NCBI RefSeq assembly: GCF_029051725.1
Contig: NZ_JAACFU010000001.1
Span: 310,001 to 374,000 of the forward strand
Direction: 5' to 3'
Source: Bradyrhizobium sp. CSS354
Lineage (GTDB): Bacteria > Pseudomonadota > Alphaproteobacteria > Rhizobiales > Xanthobacteraceae
DNA length: 64,000 bases
Positions 53,552 to 61,855 of the stretch are shown here, one piece after another. The notes under the pieces were generated by a model that was not told the origin of the DNA, ran no database searches, and saw nothing but the letters and a program-made list of their open reading frames with translations. A program made the translations under genes and the position numbers. How positions within the stretch are numbered: the stretch's first letter is position 1; each line of letters begins with the position of its first letter.

Positions 53552-54025
53552 TTATTCCTCGGCGGCGATGCGCTGATCGGCACGCACTGCACCCGGCGCC
53601 ACCTGCTTTGCGCGCGGCAGCACCAGCGTCAGCAAGCGCAACAGCTTGATCGCCTGCACTTCATGGGGATGCACGTCCTCGTCCGCGGCCGCGACGCGCT
53701 CCGACAGTTCCATCAAATGAGCCGACAGCGGCAGGTCCGAAACCGGACGCAAATTGTCGATCACCACATTGGCGAAATCCGGTTCTTCGAGACGTTCGGC
53801 AAGCTCGTCGAACATCGCGTAGAGCCGGTCGTCAGACATGTGCGGTGCCAGCTTGCGATCCCGGATGAAACGGACGACCTCGTCGCGTTCGACCGGCGAA
53901 ACTTGCCGGTCGGCGACCGCAACCAGCGCGCCGACGATCACCAGCGCTACCGCAGCCTGCTCGTTCAGGCTGGACGGCTCCGTGATCTCGATTTCGATCG
54001 GATTTGAATGCTTGGCGTCGGACAT
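53552..54025 (-). CDS. TerB-like tellurite resistance family protein
   Basis: 157 aa, all-helical TerB/DjlA-like fold. Repeated acidic helical segments (AAVALVIVGALVAVADRQVSPVERDEVVRF and RVAAADEDVHPHEVQAIKLLRLL) have the ADxxVxxxE pattern of the family, which binds metal ions. Start is ATG 54025 with GGGAG upstream (MSDAKHSNPIEIEIT); the long open frame before it is not coding. First gene of the unit TerB - 120-aa protein - TerC - UPF0114. Confidence 0.8.
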   Translation of the reverse strand: MSDAKHSNPIEIEITEPSSLNEQAAVALVIVGALVAVADRQVSPVERDEVVRFIRDRKLAPHMSDDRLYAMFDELAERLEEPDFANVVIDNLRPVSDLPLSAHLMELSERVAAADEDVHPHEVQAIKLLRLLTLVLPRAKQVAPGAVRADQRIAAEE

Positions 54026-54335
54026 CGTTGCTCCCGTATCTTGCGAAATGACCGCACGGGGCTGCGATGGGGACGATTGGTCGGAGAGACTCTCAAGAAG
54101 GCCCGACGATCGGCCGATCCATCGCATTCGCGCGGGACAGGTCATCCGACATCGCGAGGTTTTGCCGACAACGTCGACTTCCTCGCCAGAGGGGCCCGGA
54201 TTCTTGTTCCTTTCACACATAAAGGTGGGGCCGTCGGAATCAAGACGACGCGACTGCGACCAGCCGCCGCATCGGTTCCGTGTTGCCACATTGGCTAAGC
54301 AGTTCTCGTGCTCCGCCTGCGATCATGTCTTTTGC
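54026..54335. other. Intergenic region without recognised gene
   Basis: 310 bases upstream of the TerB-like gene, up to a dispersed repeat. Should contain the promoter of the TerB-TerC unit; I see no clear ORF, RNA or operator. Confidence 0.5.
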
Positions 54336-54436
54336 TGTCATCGCCCGCGCAGGCGGGCGATCCAGTACTCCGAGACGTCCGTAGTTTGTCGAGAAGCCGC
54401 AGCGTACTGGATTCCCCGCCTGCGCGGGGAATGACA
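54336..54436. repeat. Dispersed inverted repeat TGTCATCGCCCGC...GGGGAATGACA
   Basis: Third copy of the family at 24173 and 42244. Terminal TGTCAT / ATGACA; inner hairpins CGCCCGCGCAGGCGGGCG and TTCCCCGCCTGCGCGGGGAA; shared ATCCAGTACTCCGAG and CGTACTGGAT. Confidence 0.82.
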
Positions 54437-54457
54437 GCGGAGTGCGGAGCGCTCAGC

Positions 54458-54838
54458 CTACCCCGTCCGCTTGACAAGATTCGCCCGCGAGGGCGACGGC
54501 TCGAACCTGTCGCCGAAATATTGCGTCTCGTGCGCCACCAGGCCGTCGCGGAATTCCATGATGCTCACGACGTAAGACGGCACCCCGTCATAGGTCAGCA
54601 CGAACTCGCTCACCCAGAGATCGTTAGCGCCGACCATTCGCCGAACCGTGAAGCGCTTCTTGTTCGGCTGCACGAACCGGCTCTGCTGGATGTTGCTGCG
54701 ACCGCGGATCCGCTCGCCGGACTGCGGATAGTCGAGCACCGCGTCCTCGCGATAGATGTCGTGCTCGGCCTCGAAATCGTTCGCATCCGAAGCGATCCAA
54801 TGGCGCTGAAGCGCGGCCAGCTTGCCCTGATCATCCAT
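54458..54838 (-). CDS. SnoaL-like / NTF2-fold protein
   Basis: 126 aa, a cone-like NTF2-superfamily protein. ALQRHWIASDANDFEAEHDIYREDAVLDYPQSGERIRG is the usual first half; VSIMEFRDGLVAHETQYFGDRFEPS the second. No catalytic residues can be assigned. Start is ATG 54838 with GGGAG eight bases upstream. Divergent from the MOSC fusion gene. Confidence 0.8.
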   Translation of the reverse strand: MDDQGKLAALQRHWIASDANDFEAEHDIYREDAVLDYPQSGERIRGRSNIQQSRFVQPNKKRFTVRRMVGANDLWVSEFVLTYDGVPSYVVSIMEFRDGLVAHETQYFGDRFEPSPSRANLVKRTG

Positions 54839-55005
54839 CGTGATCTCCCGTTGTCCCGACTGCGTCCTCGTTACGCCATTACAGATTGGCGCGCAGGGAG
54901 CCGGTGACAAGACTTGCTCGCAACCTCTAACAACGACTAACGAGCCAAAAAGGCCCTCCGGATGCAAGGATGATGGCAGAGCCCGCAGTGATTGGGGAAC
55001 CCGCA

Positions 55006-56763
55006 ATGGCACGTCTGCTTTCGGTCAATGTCGGTCTGCCGCGTGACGTCGCCTGGCAGGGTCGGACCGTCCACACCGGCATCTGGAAGGCGCAGGTCAC
55101 AGGCCCGCGCAGGGTGCGCCGGCTCAACATCGATGGCGACGGTCAGGGCGATACGGCCGGTCATGGCGGCGAACATCGTGCTGTATTCGTCTATCAGGAC
55201 GAATCCTATCGGTACTGGCAGGAGCATCTGGGTCGATCGAACCTCGTTCATGGCCAGTTCGGTGAGAACTTTACGGTTAAGGGCCTCGCCGACACCAACG
55301 TGTGCATCGGAGACCGCTACAGGATCGGCTCCGCGCTATTCGAAGTGACGCAACCGCGCGTCACCTGCTACCGGCTCGGCATTCGCATGGACGAGCCGGA
55401 CATGGCCGCGCTGCTGGTCAGGCACGGCCGGCCCGGGTTCTATTTCCGTGTGATCGAGGAAGGCGACGTCGAAGCCGGCGACGAGATCACGCAGATCGCC
55501 GTGGGACCCGAGCGCATGAGCGTGTTCGAGATCAATGCACTGCTCTACATGCCGCCGCATCCGCGCGAACGCCTGGAGCGCGCGCTGCGGATTCCCGCGC
55601 TGAGCCGCGGCTGGCAGCGTTCCTTCGAGGCGCTGCTCGAGCAGCAGAAGGACAACAAGACCGCGGGAAACGCCGGGCTTGGGCCGGCGGCGAGCCCACT
55701 ACCGGCCTGGCGCGGATTCCGCTCCTTTCGCGTGGCGCGCAAGATCGCGGAAAGCGGCAACGTGACGTCGCTGATCCTCGAACCCGTCGACGGACTTCCC
55801 GTAGCGGCTGCCCTGCCCGGTCAATACGTCGTCATCAGGCTCGAGCCTTCCGCTGCGCAGGCGATGACACGCAGCTATTCGCTGTCGAGCGGCTCCGATG
55901 CCGCGTCCTATCGCATCAGCATCAAGCGCGAAGCGCACGGCGCCGCCAGCCGCTACATCGCCGACGAGCTGCTGGCCGGCGCTGCCGTGCAGCTCGGTGC
56001 GCCGCGCGGCAGTTTCACGCTTCGACCAGGGGCCCGGCCCGTCGTCCTGCTGAGCGCCGGCATCGGCGTCACCCCGGTGCTCGCAATGCTCCACGCGCTC
56101 GCGGCGGAAGCGACGACGCGGGACGTGTGGTGGCTGCATGGCGCCCGCAACGGCCGCGAACAGGCGTTCGCCGCCGAGGCGCGCGAATTGCTAAGTGGGC
56201 TCTCTCATCACCGTAGCCACGTCTGCTACAGCGCGCCTGACCCGGGCGATCGTCTCAATGTGGAGTTCGATACAGCCGGACATCTCGACGCACGCCTGCT
56301 CCAGAGTCTGAGCGTGCCGCGTGACGGCGATTTCTATCTGTGCGGACCGGCAGCTTTCATGAGCGATCTGAAAGCTGGCCTCACCACGTTGGGCATCGCA
56401 CCGGATCGCATCCACACCGAATTGTTCGGCGCCGGACCATCCTTGACGCCCGGCATAGTGTCCTCCCCGCAGAAGCGAGTGCACCCGCCGGTCGGCGCTC
56501 CCGGCCCCGGCCCTGTGGTTTCGTTCGCCCGCAGCGGCCTCAATGTCTGCTGGGGGCCATCCTACGCCAGCCTGCTGGAGCTGGCCGAAGCCTGCGATGT
56601 CCCCGTGCGCTGGTCGTGCCGGACCGGCGTCTGCCACAATTGCGAGAGCGGATTGATCGCGGGGACGGTCGACTATGCGCCGGATCCGCTCGATCCGCCG
56701 GCGGACGGCAATGTCCTGATCTGCTGCTCACACCCCCGCAACGACCTCGTGATTGATCTATAA
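55006..56763 (+). CDS. MOSC domain - ferredoxin/NAD(P)H oxidoreductase fusion
   Basis: 585 aa, three parts. Residues ~1-200 are a MOSC domain of the YiiM kind (HGGEHRAVFVYQ, GQFGENFTVKGL, TQPRVTCYRLGIR with the conserved Cys). Residues ~225-470 are a flavin reductase: FAD motif RSYSLSSG and NAD site LLSAGIGVTPVLAML, ending FYLCGPAAFM. Residues ~500-585 are a plant-type ferredoxin with Cys538, Cys543, Cys546 and Cys573/574. So one chain carries an electron path from NAD(P)H through FAD and 2Fe-2S to a probable Mo-cofactor or N-oxide reducing domain. Start ATG 55006 has GGGGAA upstream; ATG 54970 is the alternative. Confidence 0.87.
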   Translation: MARLLSVNVGLPRDVAWQGRTVHTGIWKAQVTGPRRVRRLNIDGDGQGDTAGHGGEHRAVFVYQDESYRYWQEHLGRSNLVHGQFGENFTVKGLADTNVCIGDRYRIGSALFEVTQPRVTCYRLGIRMDEPDMAALLVRHGRPGFYFRVIEEGDVEAGDEITQIAVGPERMSVFEINALLYMPPHPRERLERALRIPALSRGWQRSFEALLEQQKDNKTAGNAGLGPAASPLPAWRGFRSFRVARKIAESGNVTSLILEPVDGLPVAAALPGQYVVIRLEPSAAQAMTRSYSLSSGSDAASYRISIKREAHGAASRYIADELLAGAAVQLGAPRGSFTLRPGARPVVLLSAGIGVTPVLAMLHALAAEATTRDVWWLHGARNGREQAFAAEARELLSGLSHHRSHVCYSAPDPGDRLNVEFDTAGHLDARLLQSLSVPRDGDFYLCGPAAFMSDLKAGLTTLGIAPDRIHTELFGAGPSLTPGIVSSPQKRVHPPVGAPGPGPVVSFARSGLNVCWGPSYASLLELAEACDVPVRWSCRTGVCHNCESGLIAGTVDYAPDPLDPPADGNVLICCSHPRNDLVIDL

Positions 56764-56765
56764 AA

Positions 56766-56885
56766 GTGGAGACCTGTTATGCGAGGTGGCGCCCCGGCCT
56801 CCTTGCGTTGTGGGACCAGGGCCGCAAGGAGCATTTTCATCCCTACGGCAAGGCTTACGTCGAAACTCTCGGCGAACGGGATTAG
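56766..56885 (+). other. Possible small ORF or coding remnant after the MOSC fusion gene
   Basis: A 39-codon frame with GTG start directly after the MOSC stop reads ARWRPGLLALWDQGRKEHF and then HPYGKAYVETLGERD. The composition is protein-like (Trp, His, Tyr, Phe), but there is no clear Shine-Dalgarno and no family match. Could be a short gene or the C-terminal remnant of a lost gene. Confidence 0.3.
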
Positions 56886-56935
56886 AACCACATTCCGACA
56901 TGGTCCGCTCGGGCGAATGCCGGCTTGGAATGTGG

Positions 56936-58402
56936 ATGATCCAGATGAAGACCAAACCCGCCCCCCGTGCCGACCGCATGGGCGCGCGCCAGATCTACGA
57001 GGCCCTGAGAGATCAGATCGTGGCGCAGGTGTACGGGATCAACGGGTTGCTGCCGTCCTCCCGCGCGCTGGCCGGCGAGATGGGCGTGGCGCGCTCGACC
57101 GTCACGGTCGCCTACGAACAGCTCGCCGCCGAAGGCTTCATCGAGACACGCCATGGTGCGCGGCCGCGTGTGGCCCGCGCCGTCGTCGAACGGGGACGCA
57201 CGCGCGTAGTGTCGCAGCCATCGGCGCGGAAGGTGCGGCTGTCTGCGTTCGGTGAGCGATTGCTTCAGGACCCGCCGCGCTGGACCGAGGCGCCGCGCGG
57301 GCTCGTCGCGAACTTCCGCTATGGCGAGCTCGCGCCGTCGGATTTCCCGGTGCTGGCATGGAAGAAGGCCGTGACTGCCGCGATGGCGCGCAAGCCCGAG
57401 CGGCTGGCCTATGACGATCCCTGCGGCGCGCTGCGGCTGCGGACCGCGCTTCAGGGTTATCTGTGGCGGTCGCGCAGCGTCCGCTGCGAGGTCGATCAGA
57501 TCGTCGTCGTGAACGGCTCGCAGCAGGGCCTCGACATCTGCGCCCGCCTGCTGCTCGACGCCGGCGACCGCTTCGTGATGGAGGATCCCGGCTATCAGAT
57601 GGCGCGGCATACTTTCGCAGCGACGGGCGCCGAGACGATCCCGATCCCGGTCGACGCGGATGGACTGGAGACCACGCGGCTCGATGGCGTCGAAGCCCGC
57701 CTCGCCTATGTCACGCCGTCGCACCAATATCCGCTCGGCGGCGTCATGCCGATCGGACGCCGGCACCAATTGCTCGCCTGGGCCAGGGCAAACGACGCCT
57801 ACGTGATCGAGGACGATTACGACAGCGAGTTTCGCTACGACACCAAGCCGATCCCGCCGCTGCATACGCTGGAGGGCGGCGACAACGTGATCTATCTCGG
57901 CACCGTCTCCAAGACGCTCTCCCCCACCTTGCGGATCGGCTATCTGGTGGTGCCCACCGCCCTGCGATCCCTGTTGGCCGTCGCCAAGCAGATCATGGAC
58001 CGGCACACGCCGCTGATCGAACAGGACGCTCTCGCTTCGATGCTCGAAAGCGGCGCCTATGACGGCCACATCAGGCGCGTGCGCCGGCGCAACGCCGAAC
58101 GCCAGGGGGCGCTGCTCGACGCGCTCCGCCGCCGCTTCGGGGATCGCGTCCGGATCGAGGGCACGGCCGCAGGCCTGCACATCGTGGCGTGGTTCGATGA
58201 TCTGCCGCAGAAGCGTGAGGACGCGTTGATCAAGGCGGCCCATGCAAAGGGCCTCGGCATCTATCCCGTCTCGGCACTGTTCGTCGGACCTCGCCGACCG
58301 CGGAAGACAGTCGGCCTCGTCATGGGCTATTCGGCGCTGGAGGTCGCACAGATCGAGCGCGGCTGCAGGCTTCTTGCACAGGCCGTCGCCGAACTGGACT
58401 GA
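56936..58402 (+). CDS. MocR/PdxR-type GntR regulator with aminotransferase domain
   Basis: 488 aa. N-terminal GntR winged helix (ARQIYEALRDQIVAQVYGINGLLPSSRALAGEMGVARSTVTVAYEQL). The C-terminal ~370 residues are a fold-type I aminotransferase-like domain; the PLP-binding Lys is in GTVSKTLSPTLRIGYLV, with EDDYDSEFRYD upstream. MocR proteins sense PLP or amino acids and control vitamin B6, GABA or taurine genes; the target here is not evident, but the downstream PaiB-like gene and itself are candidates. Start taken at ATG 56936 (MIQMKTKPAP). Confidence 0.87.
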   Translation: MIQMKTKPAPRADRMGARQIYEALRDQIVAQVYGINGLLPSSRALAGEMGVARSTVTVAYEQLAAEGFIETRHGARPRVARAVVERGRTRVVSQPSARKVRLSAFGERLLQDPPRWTEAPRGLVANFRYGELAPSDFPVLAWKKAVTAAMARKPERLAYDDPCGALRLRTALQGYLWRSRSVRCEVDQIVVVNGSQQGLDICARLLLDAGDRFVMEDPGYQMARHTFAATGAETIPIPVDADGLETTRLDGVEARLAYVTPSHQYPLGGVMPIGRRHQLLAWARANDAYVIEDDYDSEFRYDTKPIPPLHTLEGGDNVIYLGTVSKTLSPTLRIGYLVVPTALRSLLAVAKQIMDRHTPLIEQDALASMLESGAYDGHIRRVRRRNAERQGALLDALRRRFGDRVRIEGTAAGLHIVAWFDDLPQKREDALIKAAHAKGLGIYPVSALFVGPRRPRKTVGLVMGYSALEVAQIERGCRLLAQAVAELD

Positions 58403-58417
58403 TCAAACAGACGATAA

Positions 58418-58439
58418 CTGGCAGTTTCTTATAGGCCAG
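58418..58439. promoter_or_regulatory. CTGGC-N12-GCCAG inverted repeat between mocR and paiB
   Basis: Five-base arms CTGGC (58418-58422) and GCCAG (58435-58439) flank an AT-rich spacer (AGTTTCTTATAG). Short, but placed where an operator for the paiB-like gene would be. Confidence 0.35.
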
Positions 58440-58447
58440 ATTCCGGC

Positions 58448-58472
58448 TATCTCCAGATCAACACCGGAGATA
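58448..58472 (+). promoter_or_regulatory. Hairpin that would sequester the paiB-like ribosome binding site
   Basis: TATCTCC (58448-58454) can pair with GGAGATA (58466-58472), the Shine-Dalgarno of the gene starting at 58477. Seven base pairs, 11-base loop. Confidence 0.4.
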
Positions 58473-58476
58473 GACC

Positions 58477-59103
58477 ATGTACATCCCTCCCGCCTTCAAA
58501 GACGACATCGAGAGCATCCGGGCGACCATTCGCGGCGCCCGGCTCGCCAGTCTGGTCACGGCCACCAGCGAAGGCCCGGTCGCCACGCCGCTGCCGCTCT
58601 TTCTCGACGAGAGCGAAGGCGAGCACGGCGTGCTGTACGGACATTTGGCGAAAGCCAACCCGCAATGGAAACTGCCGCCGATCGGAGATGCGCTGGCAAT
58701 CTTCAGCGGTCCCGACGCCTATGTGACGCCGTCCTGGTACGCGACCAAGCAGGAGACCGAAAAGGTCGTGCCGACCTGGAACTACGTCGCGGTCCATGCT
58801 TACGGCCCGGTTGAATTCTTCCAGGAGCCTGAGCGCCTGCTCGATGCCGTGACGCGGCTCACGAACAGGCATGAAGGATCGCGCGCCAAGCCGTGGGCCG
58901 TTACCGATGCCCCCGAAGATTTCATCGCAGCGCAGCTGCGCGGAATCGTCGGCGTGCGCATTCCCGTCGTGCGGTTCGAAGGCAAGCGCAAGATGAGCCA
59001 GAACCGTCCCGAGGCCGACCGTGTCGGCGTCGCACAAGGTCTCGCAGCAAGCGAGAGCGTACACGATCGGGAAGTTGCGCCATTGATTCCGGTTCCGGTG
59101 TAG
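58477..59103 (+). CDS. PaiB-like FMN-binding negative transcriptional regulator
   Basis: 208 aa, flavin-reductase-like split barrel of the PaiB family. MYIPPAFKDDIESIRATIRG, GPVATPLPLFLDE and VVPTWNYVAVHAYG are the family hallmarks; the C-terminal GVRIPVVRFEGKRKMSQNRPEADR also fits. PaiB of Bacillus is linked to sporulation and protease control, but most members are uncharacterised and may be FMN or haem enzymes. It follows the MocR regulator, on the same strand, which may control it. Confidence 0.88.
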   Translation: MYIPPAFKDDIESIRATIRGARLASLVTATSEGPVATPLPLFLDESEGEHGVLYGHLAKANPQWKLPPIGDALAIFSGPDAYVTPSWYATKQETEKVVPTWNYVAVHAYGPVEFFQEPERLLDAVTRLTNRHEGSRAKPWAVTDAPEDFIAAQLRGIVGVRIPVVRFEGKRKMSQNRPEADRVGVAQGLAASESVHDREVAPLIPVPV

Positions 59104-59194
59104 TGACCACTTGGTTTCCGACATTCGCGTCGGGAACCATCGTCCTGTCAGGTTGGTTGATACATTTCAGCAAGCATCTCCTGACAGGATTCCT

Positions 59195-60022
59195 ATGTGC
59201 CGCTGGATCGCATACCGGGGCGAGACGACGTCCTTCGAACCCTACGTCACCGAGCCCGAGCATTCGCTGATTGCGCAAAGCATCCGCTCGCTTCAGTCGA
59301 CGGCCGGCTCGAATGGCGACGGCTTTGGTCTCGGCTGGTACGGCGAGCATCCGGAGCCTGGTCTTTATCGTGAAACACGCCCCGCCTGGTCGGACGAGAA
59401 TCTCCGCTACCTCTGCCGACATCTCCGCTCGCATCTGTTCTTCGCCCACGTGCGTGCCGCCACCGGCACGGCGGTCACCCGGCAGAACTGTCATCCCTTT
59501 GCCTGCGGCCAGTGGATGTTCATGCACAACGGCTTCGTCGGAAGCTGGAATCGCCTGCGGCATAAGGTCGAGGCGCTGATCCCCGACGCCTACTACCCCT
59601 CACGGACAGGCACGACGGATTCGGAAGCTGTCTTTCTCGCCATGATGGGCGCGGGTCTCGACGCCGATCCGCTCGGCGCAACGCGTCGCGTGCTTCAAGC
59701 CCTCGTCGGCTTGGTCAACGAAGGCGAGCTTCGTGAGCGGCTACGCTTCACCAGCGCCATCGCCAACGGCCGGGATCTCTATGCCTTCCGGGTTGCGGTC
59801 AACGATGCCGCCAACACGCTGTATTTCCGCGAGGCTGGCGGCCAGGTCATCGTCGTGTCCGAGCCGTTCGACCAGGAAACGGACTGGACGGAAGTGCCCG
59901 CGAATCACGCTGTGGTCGCGCGCGCGTCAGAGAGCGTGAAAATAGTTCCGTTCGATCTTGCAATTTCCGGTGAGGCCGACGCGGAACCCGCCCCGGTCAG
60001 AAGGATTATCGCCCGCAGGTAA
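59195..60022 (+). CDS. Class II glutamine amidotransferase (YafJ/EgtC-like)
   Basis: 275 aa, Ntn-hydrolase. Cys2 of MCRWIAYRGE is the N-terminal nucleophile after Met removal; the pattern GSNGDGFGLGWYG, FFAHVRAATGT and HPFACGQWMFMHNGFVG gives the other active-site residues. Such stand-alone GATase domains hydrolyse gamma-glutamyl amides. Start set at ATG 59195 so that Cys is residue 2; the upstream extension is discarded. Followed after 21 bases by a GCS2-type ligase, a pairing like that of EgtC with EgtA. Confidence 0.88.
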   Translation: MCRWIAYRGETTSFEPYVTEPEHSLIAQSIRSLQSTAGSNGDGFGLGWYGEHPEPGLYRETRPAWSDENLRYLCRHLRSHLFFAHVRAATGTAVTRQNCHPFACGQWMFMHNGFVGSWNRLRHKVEALIPDAYYPSRTGTTDSEAVFLAMMGAGLDADPLGATRRVLQALVGLVNEGELRERLRFTSAIANGRDLYAFRVAVNDAANTLYFREAGGQVIVVSEPFDQETDWTEVPANHAVVARASESVKIVPFDLAISGEADAEPAPVRRIIARR

Positions 60023-60043
60023 ATACCTTGGCCGGGTGGCACG

Positions 60044-61270
60044 ATGACATTTGCTTCAGACGTTTTGAAACTGCTGCGGCTTGATTCATCGGAAGACAAG
60101 CAGCACCTCGTCATTCGCTCGGCTGGAGGACGCGGCAAGGCCGCGGAATATTCGTTCGGTATCGAGGAGGAATACTTCCTCGCCGATCGCCGCAGCCTGG
60201 AGGTCGCGATCCAGACCCCGAATGAGCTTTTCGAATCTGCGAACTGGTCGACAGGCGGTCAGGCGATGCGGGAGATGTTGCAGTCCCAGCTCGAGGTCGC
60301 CACCAACGTTCATGTCGACGTCGCCGATGCGCGCGAAGAGCTTCGCTTCCTGCGTCGCGAAGTCGCGAACGTCGCGGCACAATACGGTTTCGTGATCATG
60401 GCCTGCGGCACGCATCCGACCGCGGTGTGGCGCATGTCGCAGCCGAGCCCGAAGCCGCGCTACGAGGAGATGATCGAAGATCTGCGCAGCATCGGCCACC
60501 GCAACCTGATGTGCGGCATGCATGTGCACGTCCAACTGCCCGATCCGGAAAAGCGCATGGCGGTGATGCGAGCGATGCTGCCGCAGCTGCCGCTGTTCAT
60601 TGCCCTATCTGCCTCCTCTCCGTTCTGGAATTCACACAAGACCGGACTGAAGGGCTACCGGCTCGCCGCCTATTCCGAGCTGCCGCGCACCGGCCTGCCC
60701 GAATTGTTCGAGAGCAGGCGGGACTACGACGAGTATGTCGGCGCGTTGCAGCGCTCCGGCGTGATCCCCGATGAAAGCCACATCTGGTGGGCCATGCGCC
60801 CTTCCATGAAGCACCCGACCCTCGAGCTGCGTGCGCCCGATACCTGCACCTTCGTCGACGACGCCGTTGCCATTGCCTCGCTCTATCGCTGCCTGACCCG
60901 CTATCTCTATCTACGGCCTCATCTGTCGAAAGAGGTCACCGCGGTCGAACGCGCAATCGCGGTGGAGAACAAATGGCGGGCCCAGCGCTACGGCACCGAT
61001 TGCATCTTTGCCTCCAAGGACGGGCCGGTCGAGATCTCGGAGCTGCTCTCCCGCGTGATCGAGGACATCGCCGAAGACGCCGCTGCGCTGAACTGCGCCG
61101 CCGAGGTCGAACACTGCCGCACCATCGTGGAACGAGGCAGCTCGGCTGAATTCCAACTTCGCGCCTTCCGCGACAACGCGGAGGACATCGCCGCCGTGTC
61201 GCGCTGGATCGCAGACGCGACGATCTCGGGGACGAGCACCCCGGCCGCAGGCGTCGCCGCGCCCTCATAG
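60044..61270 (+). CDS. Carboxylate-amine ligase, GCS2 family (YbdK-like glutamate-cysteine ligase 2)
   Basis: ATP-dependent gamma-glutamyl ligase family, 408 aa. FGIEEEYFLAD near the start, LQSQLEVATNVH, CGTHPTAVW, GMHVHVQLPDPEKRMAVM and PTLELRAPDTCTFVDDAVAIASLY are the conserved active-site blocks. Members have weak glutamate-cysteine ligase activity or make other gamma-glutamyl amides. The N-terminal ~30 residues are an extra stretch compared with YbdK. Adjacent to the GATase and a Cys-rich small protein. Confidence 0.88.
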   Translation: MTFASDVLKLLRLDSSEDKQHLVIRSAGGRGKAAEYSFGIEEEYFLADRRSLEVAIQTPNELFESANWSTGGQAMREMLQSQLEVATNVHVDVADAREELRFLRREVANVAAQYGFVIMACGTHPTAVWRMSQPSPKPRYEEMIEDLRSIGHRNLMCGMHVHVQLPDPEKRMAVMRAMLPQLPLFIALSASSPFWNSHKTGLKGYRLAAYSELPRTGLPELFESRRDYDEYVGALQRSGVIPDESHIWWAMRPSMKHPTLELRAPDTCTFVDDAVAIASLYRCLTRYLYLRPHLSKEVTAVERAIAVENKWRAQRYGTDCIFASKDGPVEISELLSRVIEDIAEDAAALNCAAEVEHCRTIVERGSSAEFQLRAFRDNAEDIAAVSRWIADATISGTSTPAAGVAAPS

Positions 61271-61333
61271 CGTCCGCGCAAGCTTCGGGAGCGACAATGT
61301 CGGTCCTGAATCCGGAAGGTCGCGGAGAGAACC

Positions 61334-61519
61334 ATGAATCGCGTCAAATGTTGCGCCGGCTGCGGCCATGGTCTCATTCCGATGCTCTCTGCCAAAGGGC
61401 TCGCGGAGCTCAGCTGCCTGTGGTGCGAGCTCATCGAGGCGCGTGCAGTGGACATGGCGAAGTGGGCTGACAGCCCATACGGCAAGCCCGAGCGGATCGT
61501 CCGTCGATCTTTCGAATGA
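61334..61519 (+). CDS. Small Cys-rich protein, possible zinc ribbon
   Basis: 61 aa with GGAGAG six bases before the ATG. CCAGCGHG near the start and CLWC later suggest a four-Cys metal site (CxxC...CxxC). The rest is helical and charged. No named family. It follows the GCS2 gene by 63 bases. Confidence 0.65.
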   Translation: MNRVKCCAGCGHGLIPMLSAKGLAELSCLWCELIEARAVDMAKWADSPYGKPERIVRRSFE

Positions 61520-61855
61520 ACGGCTTCAGACACCCGGCCGCCGGCAGCTACTGATCGGCGCGGCTGCACGACCGCGCCAGAATGCCGACAAATTAGACAG
61601 GACACCTCTCGTCGCCGGGTTTGCAGACGGGGCGAACATGGCCATGCAGGCTGACGAAGCTTGTCATCTAACCTCAGGTGCAACCTCGATTTTTCTTCGC
61701 GTGGCGGCGGGTGGCAAAGCCTCGGTGCCGCGCGGCGCCTCGACTGGCCCAAAATTCGCAAGGCAGCATCAGGCCTGATCCCCTGCTCTCCCGATTGGAG
61801 CAGCGAGATGCGTGCGCCGAGAGACCGGGTGAGCGGCCTAGAATCGGAGAATGCC
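61520..61855. other. Intergenic region without recognised gene
   Basis: 336 bases between the Cys-rich protein and the cupin gene. An open frame continuous with the cupin covers part of it but has no start with a ribosome site. I see no RNA gene, repeat or terminator. Confidence 0.5.
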
